NCBI GenBank assembly: GCA_016285355.1
Contig: JAEEQP010000026.1
Span: 1-51,897 of the forward strand
DNA from: Bacteroidales bacterium
GTDB lineage: Bacteria > Bacteroidota > Bacteroidia > Bacteroidales > F082
Direction: 5' to 3'
Length of the DNA stretch: 51,897 nucleotides
Below, piece by piece: positions 39,549-47,902 of the stretch (positions within the stretch are counted from its first letter, which is position 1; the number at the start of each line of letters is the position of its first letter). The notes below the pieces were generated by a model. That model searched no databases, was not told where the DNA came from, and saw nothing but the letters and a program-made list of their open reading frames with translations. The translations under genes and the position numbers were made by a program.

Positions 39549-39556
39549 CAAAAGTA
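39549..39556 (-). promoter_or_regulatory. -7 element abutting cysQ
   Basis: CAAAAGTA reads TACTTTTG on the minus strand and ends 4 bp before the ATG (39544), so the predicted transcript is leaderless or nearly so. Confidence 0.5.
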
Positions 39557-39566
39557 GTGTTTTTTT

Positions 39567-39657
39567 GACTATGACCGACTTATGGCAGCTACACAAAAAA
39601 CGCAAACTCTACCCTTATGTGAAGCTGCCACAGGCCTTTCGCCATCTATCATAGTCA
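39567..39657. repeat. Nested inverted repeat between cysQ and topA
   Basis: The outer arms TGACTATG (39567-39574) and CATAGTCA (39650-39657) enclose inner arms TGGCAGCT (39583-39590) and AGCTGCCA (39623-39630), with ACACA/TGTGA stacking further inside. The structure could be a hairpin element or a small RNA. Its outer words recur in the hairpin at 43395-43470. Confidence 0.6.
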
Positions 39658-39710
39658 TTTTATAACGCTGAAAACCAATAATATGAGAAAAATTTTTCAA
39701 AAAAGTTAGC

Positions 39711-39738
39711 TTTGTCAACTATTATTCCACTAATTTTG
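39711..39738 (+). promoter_or_regulatory. Promoter for topA
   Basis: TAATTTTG (39731-39738) is the -7 element; TTTG at 39711-39714 is 16 bp away, shorter than usual. The leader to the ATG would be about 70 nt. Confidence 0.5.
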
Positions 39739-39814
39739 CACGCGAAAATGCAGCGCATTTCAACGAAGTTAAATCGGGGGTTGCAGGTGCGCCCTTAGCG
39801 AAAAAATTGAGACT

Positions 39815-42136
39815 ATGGCAAAGAATTTAGTTATCGTGGAGTCACCGGCCAAAGCCAAAACCATCGAAGGTTTTTTGGGCAAAGAATACACGGTGAAGTC
39901 GAGCTACGGACACGTGCGCGACTTGAACAAAAATACCTTAAGTGTCGATATTGAACATGATTTTGAGCCTGAATATGAGATTTCGGACGACAAACGCACT
40001 TTGGTGGCCGAGTTGAAGAAACTCTCGAAATCCTCTGATACCGTGTGGCTTGCATCCGATGAGGACCGCGAGGGAGAATCTATCTCATGGCATCTTTATG
40101 AGGCCTTAGACCTGAAGAAAAAAGACACCAAACGTATCGTCTTCCACGAAATCACCAAGACCGCCATCCTCAACGCCATTGAGAATCCGCGCAATATCGA
40201 CATGGATCTCGTGGCCGCCCAACAGGCCCGCCGCGTGCTTGACCGCTTGGTGGGTTACGAACTTTCGCCTTTGCTTTGGAAGAAGGTAAAACCCTCATTG
40301 TCAGCAGGTCGTGTGCAGTCAGTGGCCGTGCGCCTCATCGTCGAACGTGAAGAGGAAATCAAGAACTTTGTGCAGACCAGCAACTATCGCGTTACGGCAC
40401 AGTTCACTTTCACGAAGGACGGACAGGATTACACCATCGCTGCCGAATTGCCCAACCGTTTTGATACTGAGGAAGAAACACGCAAGTTCGTGGAATCCTG
40501 CATCAATGCTTCCTACAAGGTGGAAAACATCGAGAAAAAACCTGCCACAAGATTCCCTGCACCGCCGTTCACCACTTCTACCCTGCAACAGGAAGCCGCC
40601 AGAAAACTCGGTTTTTCGGTGGCCAACACCATGCGCATCGCCCAGCAGTTGTATGAATCGGGAAAAATCACCTACATGCGTACCGACTCGGTCAACCTCA
40701 GCAGCCTCGCCCTCGGCATGGCCAAAAAGGAAATCACGGAGAACTATGGCGCAGAGTATGTGAAGACCCGCCAATATCAGACCAAGACCAAGGGCGCACA
40801 AGAGGCTCACGAAGCTATCCGCCCGACCTATCTTGACCAACATACCATCAAAGGCTCTACCGACGAAAAGAAGCTTTACGAACTCATCTGGAAACGCACC
40901 ATCGCCTCGCAAATGGCTGACGCTCAGATGGAACGCACCAATGTAAACATTGGCATCTCGACCAACGACAAACAGTTTGTCGCTACAGGTGAAGTCATCC
41001 TTTTTGACGGCTTCCTGAAGGTTTACATGGAGAGCTACGACGACGACCATACTGAAGATACCGCTGCCATCCTGCCACCTATCGAAGTGGGTACCGCCCT
41101 CGACATGGACAAGATGGAAGCCCAGCAACGCTACACACGTCATCCGCTGCGTTACACTGAGGCCAGCCTCGTGAAGAAGATGGAGGAACTCGGCATTGGA
41201 CGTCCTTCCACCTACGCGCCCACCATCTCCACCATCCAGAAACGCGAATATGTGACCAAAGGCGACATCAAAGGCGAGCCACTGAATTACAAAACCATTA
41301 CACTGAGAAACAACAAGATAAGCGAAAAGATGGGCAAGGAGAACTACGGTGCCGAAAAAGGCAAACTCCTGCCTACCGATGTCGGCATACTTGTGAACAA
41401 GTTCTTGACCCAATATTTTGAGAGCATCATCGACTACAACTTCACCGCCAACGTGGAGAAGGAGTTTGACAAGATTGCCGAAGGCGAACGAGCCTGGAAT
41501 GCCATGATCAAGGAGTTTTACCAAGGCTTCCACCAGCAAGTTGTCTCCACCACTGAGAACTCGGGCAAGTTCAGCGGCGAGAAGATGCTCGGCATTGACC
41601 CCGCCACAGGCAAGAAAGTGTATGTGAAGGTGGGGCGTTTCGGTCCAGTGGCCCAAATCGGCGACACTGAATCGGACGAGAAGCCTCGTTTCGCTGGCTT
41701 GAAGAAGGACATGAGCATTGAGACCGTCACTTTGGAGGAAGTTTTGAAATTGTTTGATTTCCCACGCATCCTCGGTGAGTATGAAGGCAAGGAAATCACG
41801 GTGGCTGTGGGTCGTTTCGGGCCGTATATCCGTCACGACAACAAGTTCTACAGCCTCGCTAAGACCGACAACCCCGCATTGGTGGAATATGACCGTGCCG
41901 TCGAAATCATCAACGAGAAACGGCAGAAAGACTTGAATAACATTATCCTCACTTTCGATGAAGAGCCCGAGTTGCAAGTGTTGAACGGCCGCTTTGGACC
42001 TTATATCACCTACAAGAAGAGCAACTACAAGATTCCGAAAGGCACCGAACCCTCCTCATTGACCTACAAACAATGCATGGCCATTGTGGAAGACCCGAAC
42101 AATGCACCAAAGAAGAAACTGGCAAAGAAAAAGTAA
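39815..42136 (+). CDS. topA: DNA topoisomerase I
   Basis: A 773-residue type IA topoisomerase relaxing negative supercoils. The TOPRIM domain opens LVIVESPAKAKTIEGFLG (~5-22) and holds WLASDEDREGESISWHL (DxDxxGE-like metal site, ~78-94). The catalytic tyrosine is in SGKITYMRTDSVNLS (~287-301). LSAGRVQSVAVRLIVEREEEI and IGRPSTYAPTISTIQKREY are family signatures. Instead of cysteine zinc fingers the C-terminus has repeated TopoI_C units (VGRFGPVAQIG, VGRFGPYIRHD, NGRFGPYITYKK), the form usual in Bacteroidota, and ends in a basic tail PKKKLAKKK. An intrinsic terminator follows 8 bp after the stop. Confidence 0.96.
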   Translation: MAKNLVIVESPAKAKTIEGFLGKEYTVKSSYGHVRDLNKNTLSVDIEHDFEPEYEISDDKRTLVAELKKLSKSSDTVWLASDEDREGESISWHLYEALDLKKKDTKRIVFHEITKTAILNAIENPRNIDMDLVAAQQARRVLDRLVGYELSPLLWKKVKPSLSAGRVQSVAVRLIVEREEEIKNFVQTSNYRVTAQFTFTKDGQDYTIAAELPNRFDTEEETRKFVESCINASYKVENIEKKPATRFPAPPFTTSTLQQEAARKLGFSVANTMRIAQQLYESGKITYMRTDSVNLSSLALGMAKKEITENYGAEYVKTRQYQTKTKGAQEAHEAIRPTYLDQHTIKGSTDEKKLYELIWKRTIASQMADAQMERTNVNIGISTNDKQFVATGEVILFDGFLKVYMESYDDDHTEDTAAILPPIEVGTALDMDKMEAQQRYTRHPLRYTEASLVKKMEELGIGRPSTYAPTISTIQKREYVTKGDIKGEPLNYKTITLRNNKISEKMGKENYGAEKGKLLPTDVGILVNKFLTQYFESIIDYNFTANVEKEFDKIAEGERAWNAMIKEFYQGFHQQVVSTTENSGKFSGEKMLGIDPATGKKVYVKVGRFGPVAQIGDTESDEKPRFAGLKKDMSIETVTLEEVLKLFDFPRILGEYEGKEITVAVGRFGPYIRHDNKFYSLAKTDNPALVEYDRAVEIINEKRQKDLNNIILTFDEEPELQVLNGRFGPYITYKKSNYKIPKGTEPSSLTYKQCMAIVEDPNNAPKKKLAKKK

Positions 42137-42144
42137 AACCCAAC

Positions 42145-42178
42145 AAAAGCGGTGGAATCCAATTCTGCCGCTTTTTTA
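42145..42178 (+). terminator. Intrinsic terminator of topA
   Basis: The stem AAAGCGGTGGAAT / ATTCTGCCGCTTT (13 bp with two wobble or mismatch positions, CCA-type loop) is followed by TTTTTT. Confidence 0.8.
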
Positions 42179-42209
42179 TTGAAATCAAGCCGCAAACCAA
42201 ATAAATTCC

Positions 42210-42217
42210 TATTTTTG
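42210..42217 (+). promoter_or_regulatory. -7 element for the DHS-like gene
   Basis: TATTTTTG (TAnnTTTG). The resulting 5' leader of ~130 nt contains the TTCGACA inverted repeat (42242-42299) and tandem AAATCTT words (42310-42348). Confidence 0.55.
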
Positions 42218-42241
42218 CAATCTTAAAATAAGGCTTGGCCC

Positions 42242-42299
42242 TTCGACAAGCTCAGGGACCTTTGCTTTTACGAGAGTTAAGGTCATTGAGCCTGTCGAA
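42242..42299. repeat. TTCGACA-n-GCTCA inverted repeat, copy 3
   Basis: Arms 42242-42262 and 42279-42299 (TTCGACAAGCTCAGGGACC against GGTCATTGAGCCTGTCGAA). Unlike the other copies it lies between a promoter and the gene it serves, so it would be transcribed as a leader hairpin. Confidence 0.85.
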
Positions 42300-42351
42300 A
42301 TGCCGACAGAATCTTTAAATCTTGAATTTTAAATCTTAAATCTGAAATACA

Positions 42352-43386
42352 ATGGAGAAAAAAGACTTACTGAAAGACGTTGTCGAACATATCGACATTA
42401 AGAAGTACGATTCGACCGAACTCATCAACGCCATGCGCAAGATGTCGTTCACCTCACGCGACACCGCCCGCGCCGCCGACATCCTCTGCCAGATGATTGC
42501 GGAGAAGGACTGCACCAACATCCTCACCATTGCTGGTTCCACCTCAGCTGCCGGCTGCATGCAGGTGTATGTGGAGATGGTTCGTAATAAGATGGTGGAT
42601 GCCGTCGTCAGCACAGGTGCCAGCATCATCGATATGGACCTCTTCGAAGCCCTCGGCTACAAGCATTATATCGGCACGAAGGAAAACGTCATCCCTGACA
42701 CCAAACTGCGTGAACTCTATATCGACCGTATCTATGATACCTTCATCGACGAAGAAGAACTGCAAGCCTGCGACCAAGCCACCTGCGACGTGGCCGACAC
42801 TTTGGAGTGCCGTCCCTACAGCAGCCGCGAGTTCCTCTATGAGGTCGGCAAATGGTTAGCCAACGGTCACGGTGTGAAGAAAGAAAGCCTCATCCAGACC
42901 TGCTACGAATGCGGCGTGCCGATTTTCTGCCCCGCTTTCAGTGACTCATCGGCTGGTTTCGGTATCGGCAAGCACCAATGGCTACGTAAAAAGGCCGGCA
43001 AGCCCTACGTCAGCATCGACTCGGTGGCCGACTTCCTCGAACTCACCGAAATCAAGATGAACAGCCCCGAAAGTGGCCTCTTCATGGTCGGTGGCGGCAC
43101 ACCTAAGAACTTCGTTCAGGATACTGTCGTTTGCGCCGAAATCCTTGGCGTCGAAGTGCCCATGCATAAATATGCCATCCAAATCACTGTGGCCGACGTC
43201 CGCGACGGTGCCTGCTCTTCATCGACGTTGCTTGAAGCTGGCTCATGGGGCAAAGTGAGTGAGGAGCTCCAGCAGATGGTCTATGCCGAAGGTACCACCG
43301 TCATCCCCGCCATCGTCAGCTACGCCTACCACAACGCACCTTGGCGCGAGCGCGAGTATAAGAACTGGCAGAAATTGTATCATTGA
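42352..43386 (+). CDS. Deoxyhypusine-synthase-like protein, probable homospermidine-type synthase
   Basis: A 344-residue NAD-dependent enzyme of the deoxyhypusine synthase superfamily. Bacteria lack hypusinated eIF5A, and bacterial relatives with this fold transfer aminobutyl groups between polyamines (homospermidine synthase activity). Family features: LTIAGSTSAAGCM (~58-70), VDAVVSTGASIIDMDLFEALGY (~82-103), CPAFSDSSAGFGIG (~193-206) and GGGTPKNFVQD (~248-257). In the last, K252 occupies the place of the catalytic lysine of DHS (GGGxxKH). The leader carries an inverted repeat. An arginase-fold gene follows after 98 bp, and a deiminase-family gene after that, so agmatine/polyamine-related enzymes are grouped here, though the latter appears to act on proteins. 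Confidence 0.82.
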   Translation: MEKKDLLKDVVEHIDIKKYDSTELINAMRKMSFTSRDTARAADILCQMIAEKDCTNILTIAGSTSAAGCMQVYVEMVRNKMVDAVVSTGASIIDMDLFEALGYKHYIGTKENVIPDTKLRELYIDRIYDTFIDEEELQACDQATCDVADTLECRPYSSREFLYEVGKWLANGHGVKKESLIQTCYECGVPIFCPAFSDSSAGFGIGKHQWLRKKAGKPYVSIDSVADFLELTEIKMNSPESGLFMVGGGTPKNFVQDTVVCAEILGVEVPMHKYAIQITVADVRDGACSSSTLLEAGSWGKVSEELQQMVYAEGTTVIPAIVSYAYHNAPWREREYKNWQKLYH

Positions 43387-43394
43387 TTTTTTCT

Positions 43395-43470
43395 GACTAT
43401 GACCATTGACCATGACTATGACCGCTTTTACCGAAAGTGGAGCGGTCATGGTCATAGTCATAAGTCATAG
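43395..43470. repeat. GACTATGACC/GGTCATAGTC word-repeat hairpin
   Basis: The left half (43395-43427) repeats TGACTATGACC and TTGACCA words. The right half (43441-43470) repeats GGTCATGGTCATAGTCATAA. AGCGGTCAT pairs with ATGACCGCT at the stem top. It fills the gap between the DHS-like and ureohydrolase-like genes. Confidence 0.8.
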
Positions 43471-43484
43471 CAAACAACCCCACC

Positions 43485-44660
43485 ATGGACATCAGTATTT
43501 TCCTTGACCCTGTTCCAGAAAAGTGTTTCGGTGAACTTCATCGCCCGGGCAAGAAAACCTTAAGCGAAACCATCAACATCTACCGCAATGAGGACACTTT
43601 CCCCGACCTTGAAGGTGCTGATTTGGCCCTCATAGGCGTCAAGGAAGAACGCGGCGCGGTCGACAACAAAGGCTGCGCTGACGGCGTGGATTACATCCGA
43701 AAAGCCCTTTATCCGCTTTTCAACCACTGGCCTCAGTTGCATATCGTCGACTTGGGCAATATCAGAATCGGGAAAGAACTTAACGACACCTATTATGCCG
43801 TCAGTCAGGTGCTTACCGAATTGATGAAGAACAAGACTGTACCCATCATCATCGGGGCGGGACAAGACCTCACCTACACGATGTACCAAGTGTACGAGCC
43901 GACAGGCAAACTTATCAACATCGCCGCCGTCGACCCCATGTTTGACATCGGCAACGACAAGGAAGCCCTCAACTCGCATTCCTATCTGAGCCATATCATC
44001 CTACATCAGCCCAATTTCCTGTTCAACTTCACCAACATTGGCTACCAGTCGTATTATGTTGACATCGAGAATATTGAGCTGATGAAACAGTTGCTCTTCG
44101 ATGCCTATCGTTTGGGCAGCATCAAGCAAAACATCGAACTGACTGAGCCGCTCATCCGCAATGCCAACCTTCTGAGTTTCGACATCTCGGCCATCCGTGC
44201 CGCCGACGCACCAGGCGTGAAAAATGCCTCGCCCAACGGCTTCAATGGTGAGGAGGCTTGCCGCATGACGCGCTATGCCGGCCTGAGTTACAAGCTCTCG
44301 TCCATCGGCTTCTTCGAGTACAACCCGCACTACGACATCAACTCGCGCACGGCCAACCTCATCGCCGAGATGATTTGGTATTTCATCGAAGGTTTCGCCA
44401 ACCGTCAGGACGATGTGCCCACTTTGGAAAGCACCGACTTCAAGCGTTACAATGTGCAAATCGGCGATAATCAGAGCGATATAGTCTTCCTATGCCACAA
44501 AATCACAGGTAAGTGGTGGATGGACATGTCGTTCCTGCAAAACGCCGACCAACGTTACGAGCGACACCATTTCATCCCCTGCTCGAAGGAAGACTACGAC
44601 CAAGCCATGCGCAACGAACTGCCCGACAAGTGGTGGCAGTTTTATCAGAAGCTGATGTAA
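43485..44660 (+). CDS. Arginase/formimidoylglutamase-fold protein lacking usual metal ligands
   Basis: A 391-residue cytosolic protein with the ureohydrolase fold. The order of core segments is preserved, but metal-binding residues are altered. The GGDHS motif reads IIGAGQDLTY (Q127 for His), DAHxD reads AAVDPMFDIG (D150, D154, His replaced by Met), and SxDxDxxDP reads LSFDISAIRAADAPG (D233, S235). Canonical Mn2+-dependent arginase or agmatinase activity is therefore unlikely. Bacteroidota encode a conserved subfamily of this kind, annotated formimidoylglutamase, with QDLT at this place, so it is probably a functional variant rather than decay. The last ~80 residues (WWMDMSFLQNADQRYERHHFIPCS) are an extension. 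It follows the DHS-like gene. Confidence 0.8.
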   Translation: MDISIFLDPVPEKCFGELHRPGKKTLSETINIYRNEDTFPDLEGADLALIGVKEERGAVDNKGCADGVDYIRKALYPLFNHWPQLHIVDLGNIRIGKELNDTYYAVSQVLTELMKNKTVPIIIGAGQDLTYTMYQVYEPTGKLINIAAVDPMFDIGNDKEALNSHSYLSHIILHQPNFLFNFTNIGYQSYYVDIENIELMKQLLFDAYRLGSIKQNIELTEPLIRNANLLSFDISAIRAADAPGVKNASPNGFNGEEACRMTRYAGLSYKLSSIGFFEYNPHYDINSRTANLIAEMIWYFIEGFANRQDDVPTLESTDFKRYNVQIGDNQSDIVFLCHKITGKWWMDMSFLQNADQRYERHHFIPCSKEDYDQAMRNELPDKWWQFYQKLM

Positions 44661-44675
44661 GTCAGAACATTTTCT

Positions 44676-44683
44676 TATCTTTG
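44676..44683 (+). promoter_or_regulatory. -7 element for the peptidylarginine-deiminase-like gene
   Basis: TATCTTTG (TAnnTTTG), 18 bp before the ATG at 44702. The -33 position has no TTTG. Confidence 0.6.
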
Positions 44684-44701
44684 CCGCAAATTTTTCGAAT
44701 T

Positions 44702-46999
44702 ATGAAAAAAACACTTTCTATTTTCGCTATGATGCTCCTGATGGCCGCCACCATGCAGGCTCAGGACAACAAGAAACCCGATTGGATGAGATGGCACTAT
44801 CTCTCCGAAGAAGAAATGTACGACCACTCGCGTGGGATGAACTTCGTCGAGACGGACCCGCCAACTGGCGAGCCGCGTTTCGTGGCTGAGTTTGAGCCCA
44901 TGCAGGGCGTGATGATCCGCTACCCTTTGGGCATCCCGACTAGCCTTGTGGCACAATTGGCCGACAATTGCCAAGTGTATTGCATCGTCAGCAACAGTCA
45001 GCAAAACCAAGCACAAAACTCCTTCCAAAGTGCGGGTGTCAACATGAACAATGTCACCTTCGTGAACGCCCAGTCCGACTCCTACTGGGTGCGCGACTAT
45101 GGTCCGTGGTACATCTTCGAGGACCGCAACCCCGCCATCGTCGACAACATCTACAACCGTCCGCGCCCCAACGACGACAACATGTCGCAGGTGTTCGCCA
45201 ACTTCTGGGAAATCCCCATGTACGGCATGAGACTTGAACACACCGGCGGCAATATGATGGAGGACGGTCGCGGCCACGGCGTGAGTGATGACCTGGTTTT
45301 TCAGGAAAACCTGCAAGACTATGGCATCAATGAAGCCACTGTCCGCCAAAAGATGAGCGACTACCTCGGCATCGATCCTTATCATGTGACCATCGACCCG
45401 CAAGGCGACTACATCGCCCATGTGGACTGCTGGGGCAAGTACCTCGCTCCCGACAAGATTTTGATTGCACGTCTGCCACAAAGCAACCCACGTTATCCTT
45501 ATTACGAACAGGTGGCTGAATATTTCGAGACCACCAATTGCTGCTGGGGCTATCCTTACCGCGTGTATCGTGTGGACGAACCCGGTGGCTACACCCTCGC
45601 ACCTTACACCAACAGCCTGATTCTCAACAAGACCGTATATGTCCCTTTGGGCTCCAACAACACCTATAACAATGATGCCTTGGCCGTTTATCAAGAGGCT
45701 ATGCCCGGCTATGAAATCATTGGTGTGCCCAGCAGTGGTTATAGTGGCTGGGAAAACACTGATGCTTTGCACTGCCGCACTCGTGGCGTGATGGATTTCA
45801 ACATGCTCTTCGTCGACCACCGCGATGTGCTCTTCGGTGAGCAAGAATGGCAGGAATCCATCCCTGTTGTTTCCAAGTTCATCACTTACAGCGGTGCCAA
45901 TTTGAAACAAGATTCACTCCTTGTTTATTATAGCATCGACGGCGGCACCTACCAAGTGGCCCACATGACCGCCACCGGCAATCCTGACGAATATGTCGGC
46001 TACATTACGGGGTATCAAGGCGGCTCCGAGATTGACTATTACGTGTTTGGTGCCGACGAATCGGGACACCGCTATACGCAACCCGTCTTTGCCGACCTCG
46101 ACCCGCATCATTTCACCGTGGGGGCACATCAGCCGACAGGTGAATTGATTGTTACGCCTGATACACTGTGGTTTGAACAAAATGGCGACATACAATCTTT
46201 TACCATCGAAAACCAAACCAATGCCACGGTTCAAATCAACTCCATAACCGAGGAAGGTGGATATTTGCTTCCTGACACTCAAAACCTTCCCTACAACCTG
46301 CAAGTTGGAGAATCCATTTCGGTTAGTTTCCTTTTCAGTTTTCCGCTAAAAACGAATCGTGCATCTGATGAGTATGTTTCAAGTTTGATAAAGGTCCAGA
46401 CCTCTGTTGGAGAAAAATTTGTGACTGCTATGATAAGCAAACAAGGCATGGTGAATTTCGTGTACCAAGATGTAATGTATTTTGATGACCCAACTCTGGT
46501 CATAGAATCAGCTTTCTTCAACAAATCTGTTTTTGTCCCTATAATCAGGGTATTTTCCATTGCCGAGAAAGACACTGATTATCTGAATATTGAAACAACC
46601 CCTACCCCACCTTTCGATTTGGAATTCAATGGCGATGAAGCCTTTATGTTCGTGAGTTTGAAGGATTTCGCAAAAGGTTATGTGCAAACAAGCATCGAAA
46701 TCGAAACGGATTATGGTGTTTTCGAAATAGCCGTTTACATCAACGAGGACATTTTAACCGTTACTGAACTCCCTGCCGAAGCCAAACTTTACCCCAACCC
46801 GACCACAGGCCAATTCACCGTGGAAGGCGCGAATGTAGATAAGGTGGAGGTCTATAACCTCGTCGGACAAAAGGTCTGCGAGCAGCAAGGCAGCAAGGTC
46901 GTCAACATCGACGCCACTGAATGGAACAAAGGTATCTATCTCGTCAATATCGTTGAGGAGAATGGTGCTGTTGTGACCAAGAAACTGGTAGTGAGATAA
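44702..46999 (+). CDS. T9SS-secreted peptidylarginine deiminase homologue (PPAD-like)
   Basis: A 765-residue exported enzyme with a signal peptide (FAMMLLMAATMQAQ). The PAD_porph/agmatine-deiminase-type catalytic domain (~55-385) keeps all active-site residues of Porphyromonas PPAD at nearly the same numbers: D132 in VRDYGPW, H240 and D242 in IAHVDCWGKY, N304 in YTNSLILN and C358 in ALHCRTRG. R153 and R155 in YNRPRPNDD match the arginines I recall binding the substrate's C-terminal carboxylate in PPAD. An Ig-like domain follows (~395-475), then an additional ~200-residue beta domain not in PPAD (about 556 aa), then a T9SS type A sorting domain (LYPNPTTGQFTVEG to VVR). It should convert C-terminal peptidyl-arginine to citrulline at the cell surface. 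ATG 44702 opens the signal peptide. Confidence 0.9.
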   Translation: MKKTLSIFAMMLLMAATMQAQDNKKPDWMRWHYLSEEEMYDHSRGMNFVETDPPTGEPRFVAEFEPMQGVMIRYPLGIPTSLVAQLADNCQVYCIVSNSQQNQAQNSFQSAGVNMNNVTFVNAQSDSYWVRDYGPWYIFEDRNPAIVDNIYNRPRPNDDNMSQVFANFWEIPMYGMRLEHTGGNMMEDGRGHGVSDDLVFQENLQDYGINEATVRQKMSDYLGIDPYHVTIDPQGDYIAHVDCWGKYLAPDKILIARLPQSNPRYPYYEQVAEYFETTNCCWGYPYRVYRVDEPGGYTLAPYTNSLILNKTVYVPLGSNNTYNNDALAVYQEAMPGYEIIGVPSSGYSGWENTDALHCRTRGVMDFNMLFVDHRDVLFGEQEWQESIPVVSKFITYSGANLKQDSLLVYYSIDGGTYQVAHMTATGNPDEYVGYITGYQGGSEIDYYVFGADESGHRYTQPVFADLDPHHFTVGAHQPTGELIVTPDTLWFEQNGDIQSFTIENQTNATVQINSITEEGGYLLPDTQNLPYNLQVGESISVSFLFSFPLKTNRASDEYVSSLIKVQTSVGEKFVTAMISKQGMVNFVYQDVMYFDDPTLVIESAFFNKSVFVPIIRVFSIAEKDTDYLNIETTPTPPFDLEFNGDEAFMFVSLKDFAKGYVQTSIEIETDYGVFEIAVYINEDILTVTELPAEAKLYPNPTTGQFTVEGANVDKVEVYNLVGQKVCEQQGSKVVNIDATEWNKGIYLVNIVEENGAVVTKKLVVR

Positions 47000-47010
47000 A
47001 CGGTAAAATA

Positions 47011-47038
47011 GTAGAGACGGTGCATGCACCGTCTCTAC
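47011..47038. repeat. GTAGAGACG palindrome after the PPAD-like gene
   Basis: A perfect 28-bp palindrome (arm GTAGAGACGGTGCA). It lies 11 bp past the stop of the PPAD-like gene and could act as a transcript-end hairpin. Confidence 0.9.
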
Positions 47039-47066
47039 AACAAAACCATTTCAACTATCCAAAACC

Positions 47067-47879
47067 ATGAAAAAACTGTCATTCATTATTCTGTTCATCT
47101 CGTTTGTAACAGGTGTTTATGCACAACAAAACGCCACCACAGAAGAAATTGAGCTTTTCTATGATGATGGGGTTTATCTTTCTGAAGTCGGCGTGGGCGG
47201 TAATTTGGTTTGGGGTGTAATGTTTCCATCAGATATGCTTCAAGCCTTTGGATTGCAAACCTTAACAAAGGTTGCCTTATACGAAACGGCATACAACCAA
47301 CACGACCTTGGTCTTGATATTTACATCGGTGGTGAAAATGCCCCTTCCTTGCCTATCAGTTCGGAGACTTTTTCTCCATCGGGCGAAGTCGGATACCATT
47401 ATTATGAACTTAACAATCCCATTTCTATAGATGGAACACAAAACCTTTGGATAGTGTTCAAACAACTTCCAGGACAGTTCGATTTGTATCCTGCGGCAGT
47501 AAGCAATGATGTCACTGGCAATCCTAACGGTCGTTGGGTGTCATTGGATGGTTCTCACTGGATGGATTTGTCGGTAGCAGGTATGCCAGGTTACACGTGG
47601 ATGATTCGGGCATATGGTATTACTACTCTTGGTGTGGAGGAACCAATATCCAACAAGACCACAAGTCTCTATCCCAACCCGACCACAGGCCAATTTACCG
47701 TTGAATGCGCGAATGTAGATAAGGTGGAGGTCTATAACCTCGTCGGACAAAAAGTCTGCGAACAGCAAGGCAGCAAGGTCGTCAATATCGATGCTACCAA
47801 CTGGAACAAGGGCATCTATCTCGTCAATATCATTGAGAAGAACGGTGCCGTCGTGACCAAGAAATTGGTGGTGAAATAA
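47067..47879 (+). CDS. T9SS-sorted secreted protein of unknown function
   Basis: A 270-residue protein with a signal peptide (FIILFISFVTGVYAQ). Residues ~20-185 form a beta-rich domain with ELFYDDGVYLSEVGVGGNLVWGVMF and ELNNPISIDGTQNLWIVFKQ, reminiscent of the jelly-roll segments found beside Bacteroidota secreted peptidases, but I cannot name it. The C-terminal ~75 residues are a T9SS type A sorting domain (LYPNPTTGQFTVECANVDKVEVYNLVGQ...) that is nearly identical, also at DNA level, to that of the preceding PPAD-like protein. The two genes are 67 bp apart on the same strand, separated by the 28-bp palindrome. They may form an operon of co-secreted proteins. Confidence 0.78.
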   Translation: MKKLSFIILFISFVTGVYAQQNATTEEIELFYDDGVYLSEVGVGGNLVWGVMFPSDMLQAFGLQTLTKVALYETAYNQHDLGLDIYIGGENAPSLPISSETFSPSGEVGYHYYELNNPISIDGTQNLWIVFKQLPGQFDLYPAAVSNDVTGNPNGRWVSLDGSHWMDLSVAGMPGYTWMIRAYGITTLGVEEPISNKTTSLYPNPTTGQFTVECANVDKVEVYNLVGQKVCEQQGSKVVNIDATNWNKGIYLVNIIEKNGAVVTKKLVVK

Positions 47880-47902
47880 ACCAATTGTATTGTATGAACA
47901 TT

